From Maritimibacter alkaliphilus HTCC2654 (GTDB taxonomy: Bacteria; Pseudomonadota; Alphaproteobacteria; Rhodobacterales; Rhodobacteraceae), in NCBI RefSeq assembly GCF_000152805.1, contig NZ_CH902578.1:1-64000 (forward strand): 64,000 nt of DNA, written 5' to 3'. Positions 28,945 to 38,785 of the stretch are shown here, in pieces. The notes under the pieces were generated by a model that was not told the origin of the DNA, did no database searches, and worked only from the letters and a program-made list of their open reading frames with translations. The translations under genes were made by a program, and so were the position numbers. The stretch's first letter is position 1; the number at the start of each line of letters is the position of its first letter.

Positions 28945-30311
28945 CCGCGAACCACCTTGCCCGGGTTCAGGATGCCCTTCGGGTCCAGCGCGGTCTTGAT
29001 GTCTGTCATCACGTCCCATGCGTCGCCGTGCTGCGCCTCCATATACGCAAGCTTGCCCATCCCGATCCCGTGCTCGCCGGTCACGGTCCCGCCAAGGCGT
29101 AGCGCCCTTTCGTTCATGCGGGCGGCCAGCGATTTGGCCGCTTCCAGTTCGGCGGGTTGGGCCGGGTCAACGAGCAGGATGGCATGGAAGTTCCCGTCGC
29201 CGACATGGCCCAGGATCGGCCCGTCGATGATCGAAGCGGCGATATCGGCCTGCGTTTCCTCGACCGCCTGCGCAAGATGCGAGATCGGCACGCAGACATC
29301 GGTGACCACGGCGGTCGCGCCGGGTTTCAGGCCCAGACAGGCCCAATAGGCATGGTGACGCATCGTCCAGAGCGCCGAGCGATCCTCGGGCTTGGTCGCG
29401 ACTTCGACCCCCGAGGCCCCGAAATCCGCGACGATTTCGCCGAACCGTTCGGCGTCCTCGGCGACACTTGCCTGCGAGCCATGGAATTCGACGAACAGAT
29501 GCGGCGTCTCGCGCACCTCGCTGCCGGAATAGGCGTTCACGGCACGCACGGCATCGGCATCCAGAAACTCGATCCGGGCCATCGGCAGACCCATCTGAAT
29601 CACCGCCACGACCGCTTCGACCGCATCGCTCATCCGGTCGAAAGCGCAGATGCCCGCCGAAATCGCCTCCGGTTGCCCGTTCAGACGCAGGGTGAGTTCG
29701 GTGATGATGCCCAGCGTCCCTTCGGAGCCCAGAAACAGGCCCGTCAGGTCATAGCCGGACGACGATTTACGCGCCCGTGTCCCGGTGCGGATCACGCGGC
29801 CGTCCGCCAGCACGACCTGGAGCGCGAGCACGTTGTCGCGCATGGTTCCGTAGCGCACGGTGGTGGTGCCGGAGGCCCGCGTGGCGGCCATGCCCCCGAC
29901 GCTCGCATTGGCGCCGGGATCGACCGAGAAGAACAGGCCTGTGGCGCGCAACTCGCGGTTCAGATCCTCACGCGTGAGGCCCGGTTGCACGACCACGTCC
30001 ATGTCGCCCTGATTGATCGTTAGGATGTCCGCCATCCGTGAAAAATCCAGCGTCACGCCGCCCCGGATCGCGCTCGTATGCCCTTCGAGAGAGGTGCCCG
30101 CCCCATAGGCGATCACCGGCACGCCATGCGCATGGCAGATCGCCAGGATGCGCGACACGTCTTCGGTGGATTGCGGATAGGCGACGGCATCGGGCGGGGC
30201 GAGCGCGAAATGCGTCTCGGAGCCGCCATGAGCGTCCAGATCGGACTTGGACCGGCTCAAGCGATCCCCTAGAACGGTCGCAAGCTCGGAAAATGCGGCA
30301 TCGAAGGCCAT
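28941..30311 (-). CDS. FAD-binding 2-hydroxyacid dehydrogenase (GlcD/D-lactate dehydrogenase type)
   Basis: 456 residues. The PCMH FAD-binding domain has VIAYGAGTSLEGHTSAIRGGV and VDPGANASVGGMAATRASGT (about residues 65-150). The C-terminal FAD-oxidase domain includes GHVGDGNFHAILLVDP and TGEHGIGMGK, both typical of D-lactate dehydrogenase (cytochrome) and glycolate oxidase subunit D. Likely it oxidises a 2-hydroxy acid and passes electrons to the respiratory chain. Which acid is unknown. It is divergent from the ClC gene. Confidence 0.88.
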   Translation of the reverse strand: MAFDAAFSELATVLGDRLSRSKSDLDAHGGSETHFALAPPDAVAYPQSTEDVSRILAICHAHGVPVIAYGAGTSLEGHTSAIRGGVTLDFSRMADILTINQGDMDVVVQPGLTREDLNRELRATGLFFSVDPGANASVGGMAATRASGTTTVRYGTMRDNVLALQVVLADGRVIRTGTRARKSSSGYDLTGLFLGSEGTLGIITELTLRLNGQPEAISAGICAFDRMSDAVEAVVAVIQMGLPMARIEFLDADAVRAVNAYSGSEVRETPHLFVEFHGSQASVAEDAERFGEIVADFGASGVEVATKPEDRSALWTMRHHAYWACLGLKPGATAVVTDVCVPISHLAQAVEETQADIAASIIDGPILGHVGDGNFHAILLVDPAQPAELEAAKSLAARMNERALRLGGTVTGEHGIGMGKLAYMEAQHGDAWDVMTDIKTALDPKGILNPGKVVRG

Positions 30312-30391
30312 GCCCTTACCCCCATTGAAGTCCGGCCCAAGTTATAGAAACGCCCAAATGAAAAAAAGGCGGGGGCGAGGATGGAAACACA

Positions 30392-32074
30392 GTGTCGTTG
30401 AGAAAAGCGGTAAAGCGGCAATTCTCCGCCGCCAATGATTACCGCGCCCGCTCACTCGCACTGATCCGCGAAAAGGGGCCGGGGCAGGCGCAGTTCTGGG
30501 TCATCGCGCTTATCATCGGGATCGCGGCCGGGTTCGCCGCCCTGTTCTTCCGTCTCGGCATCGAACGATTGCAGGCGTTCCTTTACGGCACCGATGACGT
30601 GGCGCATCTGCACAGTTTCGCGGAAACCCTGCCGTGGTTTCTGATCCTCGTCCTGCCCGCCGCCGGGGGTCTGATCGTCGGTTTCATCCTGAACTGGACG
30701 ACCAACGACGGGCGCGTGCGCTCGGTCGCGGACGTGATCGAAGGTGCGGCCATGTGGGAAGGGCGGGTCGAGAAACGCGCGGGCCTCGGCTCGGCCCTCG
30801 CCTCGTTCATCACGCTCTCGGCGGGCGGATCGTCCGGGCGCGAAGGGCCTGTCGTTCACCTTGCCGCCGTCATGGCCACCTGGGTTTCGGTCCGGATCGA
30901 AGCGAGCGGGGTCACGGCCCGCGAGATCCTCGGATGTGCGGTCGCCGCTGCGGTTTCGGCCAGCTTCAACGCGCCCATCGCGGGGGCGCTTTTCGCGCTG
31001 GAGGTCGTGCTGCGCCACTTCGCCGTCCATGCCTTCGCGCCCATCGCCATCGCATCGGTTGCGGGGACGGTCATCAACCGGCTCGAATTCGGTGGCGTGA
31101 CCGAGTTCGTCCTGCCGCAAAAGGGCGGGCTGGCGTTCTATGTCGAATTGCCCGCGTTCCTGCTGCTGGGCGTGGTGGCCGGTGTGGTCGCGGTCGCCCT
31201 GATGCGCGCGATTTTCCTGTCCGACGACTTCGGGAATTGGCTTCAGAAACGCATCAACCTGCCACGTGTTCTGCGCCCGGCCATCGCGGGGTTGATGCTG
31301 GGGGGAATCGCCATCGCGTTCCCGCACATCATCGGCGTGGGGTATGAGACGACGTCGCGCGCCCTGACCGGGGAACTGGTCCTGCACGAAGCCGTGGTCT
31401 TTACCGTGCTCAAGGTGGTGGCCGTGTCGATCACGATGGCGGGGCGCATGGGCGGCGGCGTGTTTTCCCCGGCGCTGATGGTGGGGGCGCTGACCGGCCT
31501 TGCCTATGGATTGATCGCGACGGCCGTCTTCCCCGAAGTGTCGGGAAGCGAAACGCTTTACGCGCTCGCCGGGATGGGGGCGGTCGCGGCGGCGGTTCTG
31601 GGCGCGCCGATTTCGACCACGCTTATCGTGTTCGAATTGACGGGCGACTGGCAGACCGGGCTGGCCGTCATGGTCGCGGTGTCGATCTCGACCGCGATTT
31701 CGACCCGGCTCGTCGATATGTCGTTCTTTCTCACGCAACTGGCACGACGGGGCGTGAAACTCGCGGCCGGGCCAGAGGCGTGGCTTTTGGCGACGCTTCG
31801 GGTGGCCAGCGTGATGCGCAAGAAGGAAGACCCGCGCGCGGCGGGCGAGGATGCCTGTTGGGAGCTGATCGAGGACGGGGTCTATATCGACGGCAACGCG
31901 ACGCTCGACGCGGCGATGCCGATTTTCGAGAAGACCGGCACGCCCTTCATCCCCGTCGTGACCATCACGGGCGAAGGCGAGGGGCCGGAACTTTGGGGTG
32001 CGCTGCATCACGTGGATGCGCTGAAGGCGTTCAACAAGAAGCTGTCGGACGCGGCGATCGAAGAACATTCGTGA
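30392..32074 (+). CDS. ClC-family chloride channel or H+/Cl- antiporter with CBS domain
   Basis: 560 residues. The ClC core has about ten or more membrane helices with the filter segment GGSSGREGPVVHLAA (the G-R/K-E-G-P motif) and the later GGGVFSPALMVGA. The C-terminal 90 residues (VMRKKEDP..., then WELIEDGVYIDGNATLDAAMPIFEKTGTPFIPVV) look like one CBS unit, which may sense nucleotides. The start is GTG at 30392. Whether it is a channel or antiporter cannot be fixed from the sequence alone. Confidence 0.9.
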   Translation: MSLRKAVKRQFSAANDYRARSLALIREKGPGQAQFWVIALIIGIAAGFAALFFRLGIERLQAFLYGTDDVAHLHSFAETLPWFLILVLPAAGGLIVGFILNWTTNDGRVRSVADVIEGAAMWEGRVEKRAGLGSALASFITLSAGGSSGREGPVVHLAAVMATWVSVRIEASGVTAREILGCAVAAAVSASFNAPIAGALFALEVVLRHFAVHAFAPIAIASVAGTVINRLEFGGVTEFVLPQKGGLAFYVELPAFLLLGVVAGVVAVALMRAIFLSDDFGNWLQKRINLPRVLRPAIAGLMLGGIAIAFPHIIGVGYETTSRALTGELVLHEAVVFTVLKVVAVSITMAGRMGGGVFSPALMVGALTGLAYGLIATAVFPEVSGSETLYALAGMGAVAAAVLGAPISTTLIVFELTGDWQTGLAVMVAVSISTAISTRLVDMSFFLTQLARRGVKLAAGPEAWLLATLRVASVMRKKEDPRAAGEDACWELIEDGVYIDGNATLDAAMPIFEKTGTPFIPVVTITGEGEGPELWGALHHVDALKAFNKKLSDAAIEEHS

Positions 32075-32164
32075 GCGCGCGGCCCTTCGGTCGCCCACTT
32101 GATCAGGCGTTCGGGCGCGCGTATCCGTCAGGCACGCGGGGCTTAGGCCCACACCGCAGACAGT

Positions 32165-32506
32165 TCAGAGTTCCTCGACGGTGACCCGGTCGGTGTAGAA
32201 GGCGAGGTAGCCCTTGATCTGGGCCATGTCGTCCTTCGGGTCCTCATAGGACCATGCCGCGTCCTTGATGACGGTCGATTTCGTCGGGATCGAATAATAG
32301 GACGCGTCGCCCTTCCACGGGCAGTGCGTCTTGGTGTCCGAGGCGTCGAGGAAGGACATGGCGATGTCTTCGCGCGGGAAGTAGATCACCGGGGCATAGT
32401 CGCCCTCGATCAGTTCGAGCGCGTTCTGGGTTTCGCCCAGCACGGCGCCGCCGGCACGCACAACCCACTTCCCGGTGGCTTTGCGGATCTTGATGTGGTC
32501 GGCCAT
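32165..32506 (-). CDS. DUF427 protein
   Basis: 113 residues. Typical DUF427 elements are VYFPREDI-like ([14 protein letters not shown]), [14 protein letters not shown] and [21 protein letters not shown]. The family is a small beta-rich domain of unknown function, sometimes fused to other domains. The start ATG at 32506 follows GGGAGACGC on the minus strand. It is downstream of, but separate from, the aminopeptidase P gene. Confidence 0.85.
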   Translation of the reverse strand: MADHIKIRKATGKWVVRAGGAVLGETQNALELIEGDYAPVIYFPREDIAMSFLDASDTKTHCPWKGDASYYSIPTKSTVIKDAAWSYEDPKDDMAQIKGYLAFYTDRVTVEEL

Positions 32507-32564
32507 GCGCGTCTCCCTGTCCCTGCCGGGCGGAGCCTAGCAGGTTTTGCATGAATGTTCTGTG

Positions 32565-34367
32565 TCAAAGTGGCGCACAGGCCTTGGTCAGCCAAAGGTG
32601 CGCGGGGGCCGAAACGCGGCCCGAGAGTTTTTCGAGGCAGGTCTTGTGATAGGCGTCGAGCCAGGCGCGTTCGCCCGCCTCCAGCATGTCCGTCAGGATC
32701 AGGCGGCGGTCGATGGGCACGAAAGTCAGCGTTTCGAAGGCGAGGAAATCGCGATCGTCGCCGCCGGGCAGGGGCTGAGCTTCGGTGACCGCGATCAGGT
32801 TTTCAATGCGGATGCCGAAGGCGCCGTCGCGGTAATAGCCCGGCTCGTTCGACAGGATCATCCCCGGCTCGAACGGCACGTCCGAGACGCGCGATAGCCG
32901 CTGCGGGCCTTCGTGGACCGAGAGATAAGACCCGACGCCATGCCCGGTGCCGTGGTTGAAATCCTGATGCGCGAGCCAAAGCGGATAGCGCGCCAGCGCA
33001 TCCAGATGTGCGCCAGCCACGCCGCGCGGGAAGCGCGCACGGGAGATCGCGATCATCCCCTTGAGAACACGGGTGAAGGCCGCGCGCTCGTCGTCCCCGA
33101 CGTCGCCCACGGGCAGGGTGCGGGTGATGTCGGTCGTGCCGTCCAGATACTGCGCGCCGCTGTCGAGCACGACAAGGTCGCCGGTTTCCAGCGTCCGGTT
33201 CGACTCCCGCGTCACGCGGTAATGCATGATCGCGCCGTTCGGCCCTGACCCGCAGATCGTATCGAACGAGATGTCGCGCAATTCGTTGGACGCCCGGCGC
33301 TGGGTTTCCAGTTCGGTCACGAGGTCGATCTCGGTCAGCCCGCCAAGCGGCGCGGTGGCGTCATACCACGTCAGGAACTCGACCAAAGCGGCGGCATCGC
33401 GCAGATGGGCCGCGCGGGCGCCCTCAAGCTCGGCCGGGTTTTTGCGGGCTTTGGGCAGGGCGCAGGGGTCCTGACCCCAATCCACCGCGATGCCTTCGGC
33501 GTCGAGAATGCGCGAGACGGCGATGGGCGCGGTCGCCTTGTCGACGCGCACCGGGCCGATGAGATCGCAAAGAGCCTCGGCGAATTCCGCGATATCCGTG
33601 AACGCCACTTCGTCGCCGAAGGGCGCGATCCCATCGAGCGGGCGGGTGGGTTCGGTGAAGACAAGGCAGCGCCCCTCGTCGGTCACGATGGCGAAAGCCT
33701 GCATCACGGGCACGCGCGGAATGTCGGCGCCGCGGATGTTCAGAAGCCAGCAGATCGAATCCGGCGCGCTCAGAACCGCGGCCTGCTGGCCCTCGGATTT
33801 CAGCGTCTCGACCACGGCGGCGAGTTTTTCGACGGTGGTCTTGCCCGCGAACTCGATCGGTTGATCGAAGATCGGTTCGGCGGGCGGGGCCGGACGATCC
33901 TCCCATATCCGGTCGACGAGGTTGTCGGTCTGAACCAGTTCGATGCCTTTGCCGCGCAGCGCCTTTTCGATGGCCTCGATTTCGCCCGCCGTGTGCAGCC
34001 ACGGGTCGAACCCGACCCTGGCCCCTTTGTCCAGCCGCTCGGCAAGCCAGACGCCCGGCTTCACTTCGGGCCAGTCGACGGGGGTGTAGGCGGCAAGATC
34101 GACCTGTCCGCGCACCTGATTGCGGTAGCGCCCGTCGACGAAGACGCCCGCCTGATCGCCAAGCGCGATGCAGAACCCGGCCGAGCCCGTGAACCCGGTG
34201 AGCCACGCGAGCCGCGCGTCGCAATCGGCCACGTATTCGCCCTGATAGGCGTCGGCGCGCGGGACGAAGAACCCGTCCAGCCCGTCCGCGGCCATCTCGG
34301 CGCGCAGCCGCTCCAGCCGGGCCGCGCCCTTGGTCGGGTCTGACGAAGTCTCGAAGGTCTGAAACAT
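32565..34367 (-). CDS. pepP: Xaa-Pro aminopeptidase (M24B)
   Basis: 600 residues, as in long aminopeptidases P with two creatinase-type N-terminal domains and a C-terminal pita-bread domain. The metal ligands are visible in VVLDSGAQYLDGTTDITRTL (two Asp), GTGHGVGSYLSVHEGP (His), LSNEPGYY (Glu) and the final IENLI (Glu). It removes N-terminal residues before proline. The start overlaps the cobT stop by 1 nt (TGATG), so the two are co-translated. The gene symbol is by function only. Confidence 0.9.
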   Translation of the reverse strand: MFQTFETSSDPTKGAARLERLRAEMAADGLDGFFVPRADAYQGEYVADCDARLAWLTGFTGSAGFCIALGDQAGVFVDGRYRNQVRGQVDLAAYTPVDWPEVKPGVWLAERLDKGARVGFDPWLHTAGEIEAIEKALRGKGIELVQTDNLVDRIWEDRPAPPAEPIFDQPIEFAGKTTVEKLAAVVETLKSEGQQAAVLSAPDSICWLLNIRGADIPRVPVMQAFAIVTDEGRCLVFTEPTRPLDGIAPFGDEVAFTDIAEFAEALCDLIGPVRVDKATAPIAVSRILDAEGIAVDWGQDPCALPKARKNPAELEGARAAHLRDAAALVEFLTWYDATAPLGGLTEIDLVTELETQRRASNELRDISFDTICGSGPNGAIMHYRVTRESNRTLETGDLVVLDSGAQYLDGTTDITRTLPVGDVGDDERAAFTRVLKGMIAISRARFPRGVAGAHLDALARYPLWLAHQDFNHGTGHGVGSYLSVHEGPQRLSRVSDVPFEPGMILSNEPGYYRDGAFGIRIENLIAVTEAQPLPGGDDRDFLAFETLTFVPIDRRLILTDMLEAGERAWLDAYHKTCLEKLSGRVSAPAHLWLTKACAPL

Positions 34368-36244
34368 CAGGAGGCTTTCCGAATGCCCATGATCCGCGCT
34401 CGGGCGCGGGGGTCGCTGTCGAAAAGCGCGGCGAGCTGTTCGGTCATCGCCCCGGCGAGTTGTTCGACATCGGTGATGGTCACCGCCCGGTCGTAATAAC
34501 GCGTCACGTCATGGCCGATCCCGATGGCGAGCAGTTCGACGAACTTCTTCTTCTCGACCATCGCGATCACGTCGCGCAGGTGCTTTTCAAGGTAATTCGC
34601 GGGGTTCACCGAAAGCGTCGAGTCGTCCACGGGCGCACCGTCCGAGATCACCATGAGGATCTTGCGCGCCTCGGGGCGGCCCACGAGCCGCTTGTGCGCC
34701 CATTCCAGCGCCTCGCCGTCGATGTTCTCTTTCAGCAGGCCCTCTTTCATCATGAGGCCAAGGTTCGTGCGGGTGCGCCGCATCGGCGCGTCGGCGGATT
34801 TGTAGATGATGTGGCGCAGGTCGTTCAGACGACCGGGGGCTTGCGGGCGCCCATCGGCCAGCCATTTTTCGCGGCTCTGGCCGCCCTTCCACGCGCGGGT
34901 GGTGAAGCCGAGAATCTCGACCTTCACGTCACAGCGTTCCAGCGTGCGGGCGAGCACGTCGGCGCAGATCGCGGCGATGGAGATCGGGCGACCGCGCATC
35001 GAGCCGGAGTTGTCCAGAAGCAGCGTCACGACCGTATCGCGAAATTCCATGTCCTTTTCGATCTTGAACGACAGCGGCGTGGTCGGGTTCGCGACGACGC
35101 GCGCAAGGCGCCCGGCGTCCAGCACGCCCTCTTCCTTGTCGAATTCCCACGACCGGTTCTGCTGGGCCTGAAGCCTGCGTTGCAGCTTGTTGGCCAGCCG
35201 TCCGACCGCGCCTTTCAGCGGTTCGAGTTGCTGGTCGAGATAGGCGCGCAGGCGTTCGAGCTCGGCAGGTTCGGCCAGATCCTCGGCCGAGATTTCCTCG
35301 TCATGGTCCGAGAAGAACACCTTGTAGTTCGGATCGGCTTCGGAGGCCGGGGGCGGGGGCGGCGGTTCGTGCGGGGCGTCGGCATCGGGCAGTTCGGCCT
35401 CGTCGCCCATTTCCTCGTCCGACAGTTCGTCCATCGAGACCTGAGCCTGACTTTCGTCCTGCTGCTGTTCCTGCTCCTGTTCGGGCGTCGCACCGGACTC
35501 GTCCTCTTCCGTGCTTTCGTCCTGCCCTTCTTCCTGATCCTGCTGGTCTTCGTCCTCCTCGGCCTGATCGTCCGAGTCGTCGTCCATGTTGTCGTCGGGG
35601 TCATCGCCCAACTGGTCGCCGTAACCCAGATCGTCGATGACCTGTCGCGTGAACTTGGCGAATGTCGACTGATCGTTCAGCTTGTCTTGAAGGTCTTCGA
35701 ACGTGTCGCCGGCCTGACCTTCGATGAAGTCGCGCCACAGATCGAGCACGTTGGACGCGCCCAGCGGCAGATCGCGGCCCGTGGCGGCGTTGCGCACGAA
35801 ATACCCGGCGGCTTCTGCCAGCGGCGCGTCGGTCTGCTGCGTGATCCCCACGTAGCCGCGTTTCATCGCGTCATCCGCGATCTTGTGGTCGATGTTCGAC
35901 GCCGTGCCGGGCATGACGCGCGCGCCCATCGCCTCGCATCGGGCGGTTTCCATCGCCTCGTAGATCGCGCGGGCCATGTCGCCCGATGGCGCATAGCGGG
36001 CGTGGGTCGCGGTGTCGTGGAACTTGTGACGCATGGCGAGCGCATCGGCGGTGCCCCGCGCCAGCAGAACTTCGTCGCGCGACATGCGGCGGGTGACTTG
36101 CGGCAGGCGCATCGTATCGCCCGACGTGCCCGACGGGTCGACCGAATAGGTCACCTGAAGATCATGGTCGTCCGCCATCACCTTGGTCGCCTCGGCGAGG
36201 GCCTTTTTGAACGGGTCGGCGGGGTTGTCGGAACTCTTGGCCAT
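34367..36244 (-). CDS. cobT: CobT, cobaltochelatase subunit
   Basis: 625 residues. The N-terminal CobT domain is followed by a very acidic stretch at about 213-292 (runs of D, E and Q), a poly-Pro patch, and a C-terminal von Willebrand A domain. The MIDAS motif DNSGS is at 411-415. CobT forms the chaperone-like rings with CobS that help CobN insert cobalt in the aerobic B12 pathway. CobN is not in the window. The start ATG is at 36244; pepP is coupled at its end. Confidence 0.95.
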   Translation of the reverse strand: MAKSSDNPADPFKKALAEATKVMADDHDLQVTYSVDPSGTSGDTMRLPQVTRRMSRDEVLLARGTADALAMRHKFHDTATHARYAPSGDMARAIYEAMETARCEAMGARVMPGTASNIDHKIADDAMKRGYVGITQQTDAPLAEAAGYFVRNAATGRDLPLGASNVLDLWRDFIEGQAGDTFEDLQDKLNDQSTFAKFTRQVIDDLGYGDQLGDDPDDNMDDDSDDQAEEDEDQQDQEEGQDESTEEDESGATPEQEQEQQQDESQAQVSMDELSDEEMGDEAELPDADAPHEPPPPPPASEADPNYKVFFSDHDEEISAEDLAEPAELERLRAYLDQQLEPLKGAVGRLANKLQRRLQAQQNRSWEFDKEEGVLDAGRLARVVANPTTPLSFKIEKDMEFRDTVVTLLLDNSGSMRGRPISIAAICADVLARTLERCDVKVEILGFTTRAWKGGQSREKWLADGRPQAPGRLNDLRHIIYKSADAPMRRTRTNLGLMMKEGLLKENIDGEALEWAHKRLVGRPEARKILMVISDGAPVDDSTLSVNPANYLEKHLRDVIAMVEKKKFVELLAIGIGHDVTRYYDRAVTITDVEQLAGAMTEQLAALFDSDPRARARIMGIRKAS

Positions 36245-36325
36245 GGCAGAGTTAAATCACCGGGTCAGGGCGGGGGCAAGCCGTGACGCGCCGTGCGACG
36301 CGATTGCCTGACGTCGCACAGAGTC

Positions 36326-36380
36326 TGCGCATTTGCGCACCAATCCACCGATTGAAAGGGGGTCACTGTGCGATCAGATT
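36326..36380 (+). promoter_or_regulatory. Candidate promoter and palindrome upstream of the FMN reductase gene
   Basis: TGCGCA-TT-TGCGCA (36326-36339) is an inverted repeat. It is followed 12 bp later by TTGAAA (36352-36357), a 17-bp spacer and CAGATT (36375-36380), a fair sigma-70 type pair. The start codon of the gene lies 37 bp after the -10. Function is inferred from layout only. Confidence 0.35.
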
Positions 36381-36416
36381 GAGGTCAGAACAGACATCAT
36401 CCTCTGGAGAGAGATC

Positions 36417-37019
36417 ATGACCAAACCCCGTATCGCCCTCATCATCGGTTCGACGCGCGAGACGCGTTTCGCCGACAAACCCGCCGCTTGGCTTCTGGAA
36501 AAGGCTCAGGCCCGCACCGATATCGACGTCGAACTCGTCGACCTGCGCGACTATGACCTGCCGCTCTTCAACGAGGTCGCGTCGAACATGTGGGCGCCGT
36601 CGCAGGATCCGAACGTCCTGAAATGGCAGAAGAAAATCGCTGAATTCGACGGCTACATCTTCCTCGTCGCCGAATACAACCACTCGATCACCGGCGCGCT
36701 GAAGAACGCGCTCGATCAGGCCTATGTCGAATGGGTGCACAAGCCGATGGCCGCGATGGGCTATGGTGGCGTCGGCGCGGCGCGCGCGGTCGAGCATCTG
36801 CGCGGCATCGGTGTCGAGCTTCAGATGGCGCCGATCCGGCACGCCGTGCACCTTGGCGGTGGCGAATTGATGAAGGTTCACCCGATGGGGCAGGACGGCC
36901 CGATGTCCGAGGTGGACGAGGTGCTTGCACCCTCCGCGACCGCGATGCTCGACGATCTGGTGTGGTGGGCGAATGCCACCATGGCGGCCCGCGCCGAAGA
37001 TCAGGCGAAAGCGGCCTGA
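36417..37019 (+). CDS. NADPH-dependent FMN reductase family protein
   Basis: 200 residues from the ATG at 36417, which follows CTGGAGAGAGATC; the longer open frame adds 28 unlikely residues. IALIIGSTRETRFADK is the FMN phosphate loop, and LVAEYNHSITGALKNALDQAY is the family signature second loop. Members reduce quinones, azo compounds or chromate with FMN. The native substrate is unknown. It lies between cobT and the cobS side and is transcribed the other way. Confidence 0.88.
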   Translation: MTKPRIALIIGSTRETRFADKPAAWLLEKAQARTDIDVELVDLRDYDLPLFNEVASNMWAPSQDPNVLKWQKKIAEFDGYIFLVAEYNHSITGALKNALDQAYVEWVHKPMAAMGYGGVGAARAVEHLRGIGVELQMAPIRHAVHLGGGELMKVHPMGQDGPMSEVDEVLAPSATAMLDDLVWWANATMAARAEDQAKAA

Positions 37020-37046
37020 GGTCAGGCATCCTGACGAGAACGACCT

Positions 37047-37073
37047 AAGACCCGCCCATCGTGGCGGGTCTTT
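37047..37073 (+). terminator. Intrinsic terminator after the FMN reductase gene
   Basis: AAGACCCGCC (37047-37056) and GGCGGGTCTT (37063-37072) form a perfect 10-bp stem with a CATCGT loop, ending in TTT. It can act in both directions, also for the convergent secreted-protein gene. Confidence 0.8.
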
Positions 37074-37091
37074 CGCATCCGGCGCAGAGCC

Positions 37092-37475
37092 CTAGGACAG
37101 GATCAGCGCCCGACAACTCCCGATCTCGACCGCCGCCCGTTCCGTCGCCCAAGCCGCATCCGCGCTGTCGGCGTTGAAATGCGCTCGGGTCAGAAGGACG
37201 TTCTGGGCATGTTTCGCCTCGATCCGCGTGGCAAGCGCCAAACGACGGTCTTCCGGTGGCACGACCGCTTCGAGAAGCGAGATCATGGCGGCGCGTTCCG
37301 CCTGCGTCCGGTCCGCTGCGGGATCACCGAGGAGCCATTGAAACTCCATCTGTGCAGAGAACCGCCCGGTGCAGGAGGCGAACTGCCGAACCAGATCGCT
37401 GGTGCCGGCGGTGAGAGCCGACGGGAGCAGCAGGGTCGCAAGACCGGCCTGCAAGATTGTTTTCATTCTGCTCAT
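37092..37475 (-). CDS. Small secreted protein of unknown function
   Basis: 127 residues from the ATG at 37475 (GGAAAG upstream); another Met three codons later is also possible. An N-terminal signal peptide (MKTILQAGLATLLLPSALTAG) is clear. The mature part is mostly helical and has two Cys residues, in FASCTGRF and GSCRALIL, which could form a disulfide in the periplasm. I recognise no family with certainty. It is monocistronic, convergent with the FMN reductase gene. Confidence 0.65.
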   Translation of the reverse strand: MSRMKTILQAGLATLLLPSALTAGTSDLVRQFASCTGRFSAQMEFQWLLGDPAADRTQAERAAMISLLEAVVPPEDRRLALATRIEAKHAQNVLLTRAHFNADSADAAWATERAAVEIGSCRALILS

Positions 37476-37731
37476 GTTTTGAGCTTTCCAGAAAATATGT
37501 GCCAATCAAGCACGCATTTCTGAAAGAATGATAAATTTGCCGCGCGTGCCTGACGTTACGAACGCAACGCGACTCATAAGGATTTGGTTTCGGTAGGTTT
37601 CTTTTGATCGAATGGTCAAAGTCCTGTTGCGCATAGGACACGCAGAAACCAGAAGGGCGGCGGGACAACCGCGTGATCCGTGCGCGGCCGATCACTCCCT
37701 GCCGCCGTCCTCAGGCGGAAGGGCAGGCGGC

Positions 37732-38730
37732 TCAGCCCTTGGCGGCCTGCTTTTGCTGGGCCAGCTCGGCGCGCATCCGTTCCTTGTATTTGCCCATGAT
37801 CGGCTCATAGACAAAGGTGCTCGGCATGTCCGGTGCGGCACAGAGAACGTAGTTCGACACGTTCGAATTGCCGTGCACGAAGTGGCGCGCGCGGGCGAGC
37901 AGCATGGCCTCGACCAGCACGTCGAGGCCCAGTTTGAACGGCGAGTACACCGCGCCTTCGTTCTCGGGGTGGCTTTCGTGCATTTCCCCGAAACGCGACC
38001 GTGTCGAGGGATAGGTCACGACGCGTTTGCCGAATTCCCGCCGCACGCGGTCGATCACGTCCTGCGAGTCGGAGCAGGCAAAGACCAGCGCGCGCCGGTT
38101 CTGCCGAAGCGCCCGGCGCACGGCCTTGAAGTAGAACTTGTAAGGGATCGGCTCACCGGGTTGGAGCAGGTCGCGCATCACATCGGCGCCACCGTGCAGA
38201 CGCCCCGGCCCGCGCAGGTGCAGCCCCACGAAGGGCCGGTTCAGGAACGCCGTCTGGAAATCGTCGGCCATGGCGCGGACATAGGCTTTCGGACGGATGA
38301 ACTTGGTCAGGATGCTGTGGCCCAGATGCCGGTCTTTGGGCAGATCCTGCGACTCGGCGATTCCGCGAAAGATACGCGGCGAAAAGATGTGCTCGGTCGA
38401 GGTGACGGTGCCCGGATACAGCGAGTTGATGCCGGTGAGCTTCCCGATCGGCCCCGCATAGTCGGTCATCGGCGGCTCGAAGAAATATTCCCACGGGTCG
38501 CCCCGCATCTCGGGGTCTTTGTAGACGCTCTCGGGCCAGCGCACGACGACATCGTGGCCATCCTGTTCGGCGAGGTGCAGCAGGTGCCCGGCGGTCGAGA
38601 CCGCCCGGAACATGCCGCCCTTGGTCATGACCAAGCGGATCGGCAGCTTTTCGGTGTCGGGTGTATCGTCCGGCTTCGGCGAGGCGGGCGTGGCGACCGC
38701 TTGGGTCGTTTCAGGCACTCCGTCGGTCAC
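37732..38730 (-). CDS. NodZ/O-fucosyltransferase-like glycosyltransferase
   Basis: 332 residues. The first 30 residues are a Pro/Thr-rich, probably disordered tail. After RLVMTKGGMFRAV come FVGLHLRGPGR (about 167-177) and FACSDSQDVIDRV, which match the H-x-R and S/T-D-S/N motifs of NodZ-like alpha-1,6-fucosyltransferases and their relatives. GNSNVSNYVLCAAPD is near the end. It may transfer a sugar from a nucleotide sugar to a surface glycan, but neither donor nor acceptor is known. It is just downstream of cobS on the same strand. Confidence 0.55.
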   Translation of the reverse strand: MTDGVPETTQAVATPASPKPDDTPDTEKLPIRLVMTKGGMFRAVSTAGHLLHLAEQDGHDVVVRWPESVYKDPEMRGDPWEYFFEPPMTDYAGPIGKLTGINSLYPGTVTSTEHIFSPRIFRGIAESQDLPKDRHLGHSILTKFIRPKAYVRAMADDFQTAFLNRPFVGLHLRGPGRLHGGADVMRDLLQPGEPIPYKFYFKAVRRALRQNRRALVFACSDSQDVIDRVRREFGKRVVTYPSTRSRFGEMHESHPENEGAVYSPFKLGLDVLVEAMLLARARHFVHGNSNVSNYVLCAAPDMPSTFVYEPIMGKYKERMRAELAQQKQAAKG

Positions 38731-38785
38731 TCTTCCATCCTCAACTCACCCGGAACCCGGCAGGCCCCCAATATGGGCCGCCCGG

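Noticed and set aside
28731-29019. A 99-residue version of the small membrane protein starting at 29019
   Set aside because: The first 25 residues are a shadow of the upstream dehydrogenase C-terminus in another frame. The recognisable protein begins near 28944.
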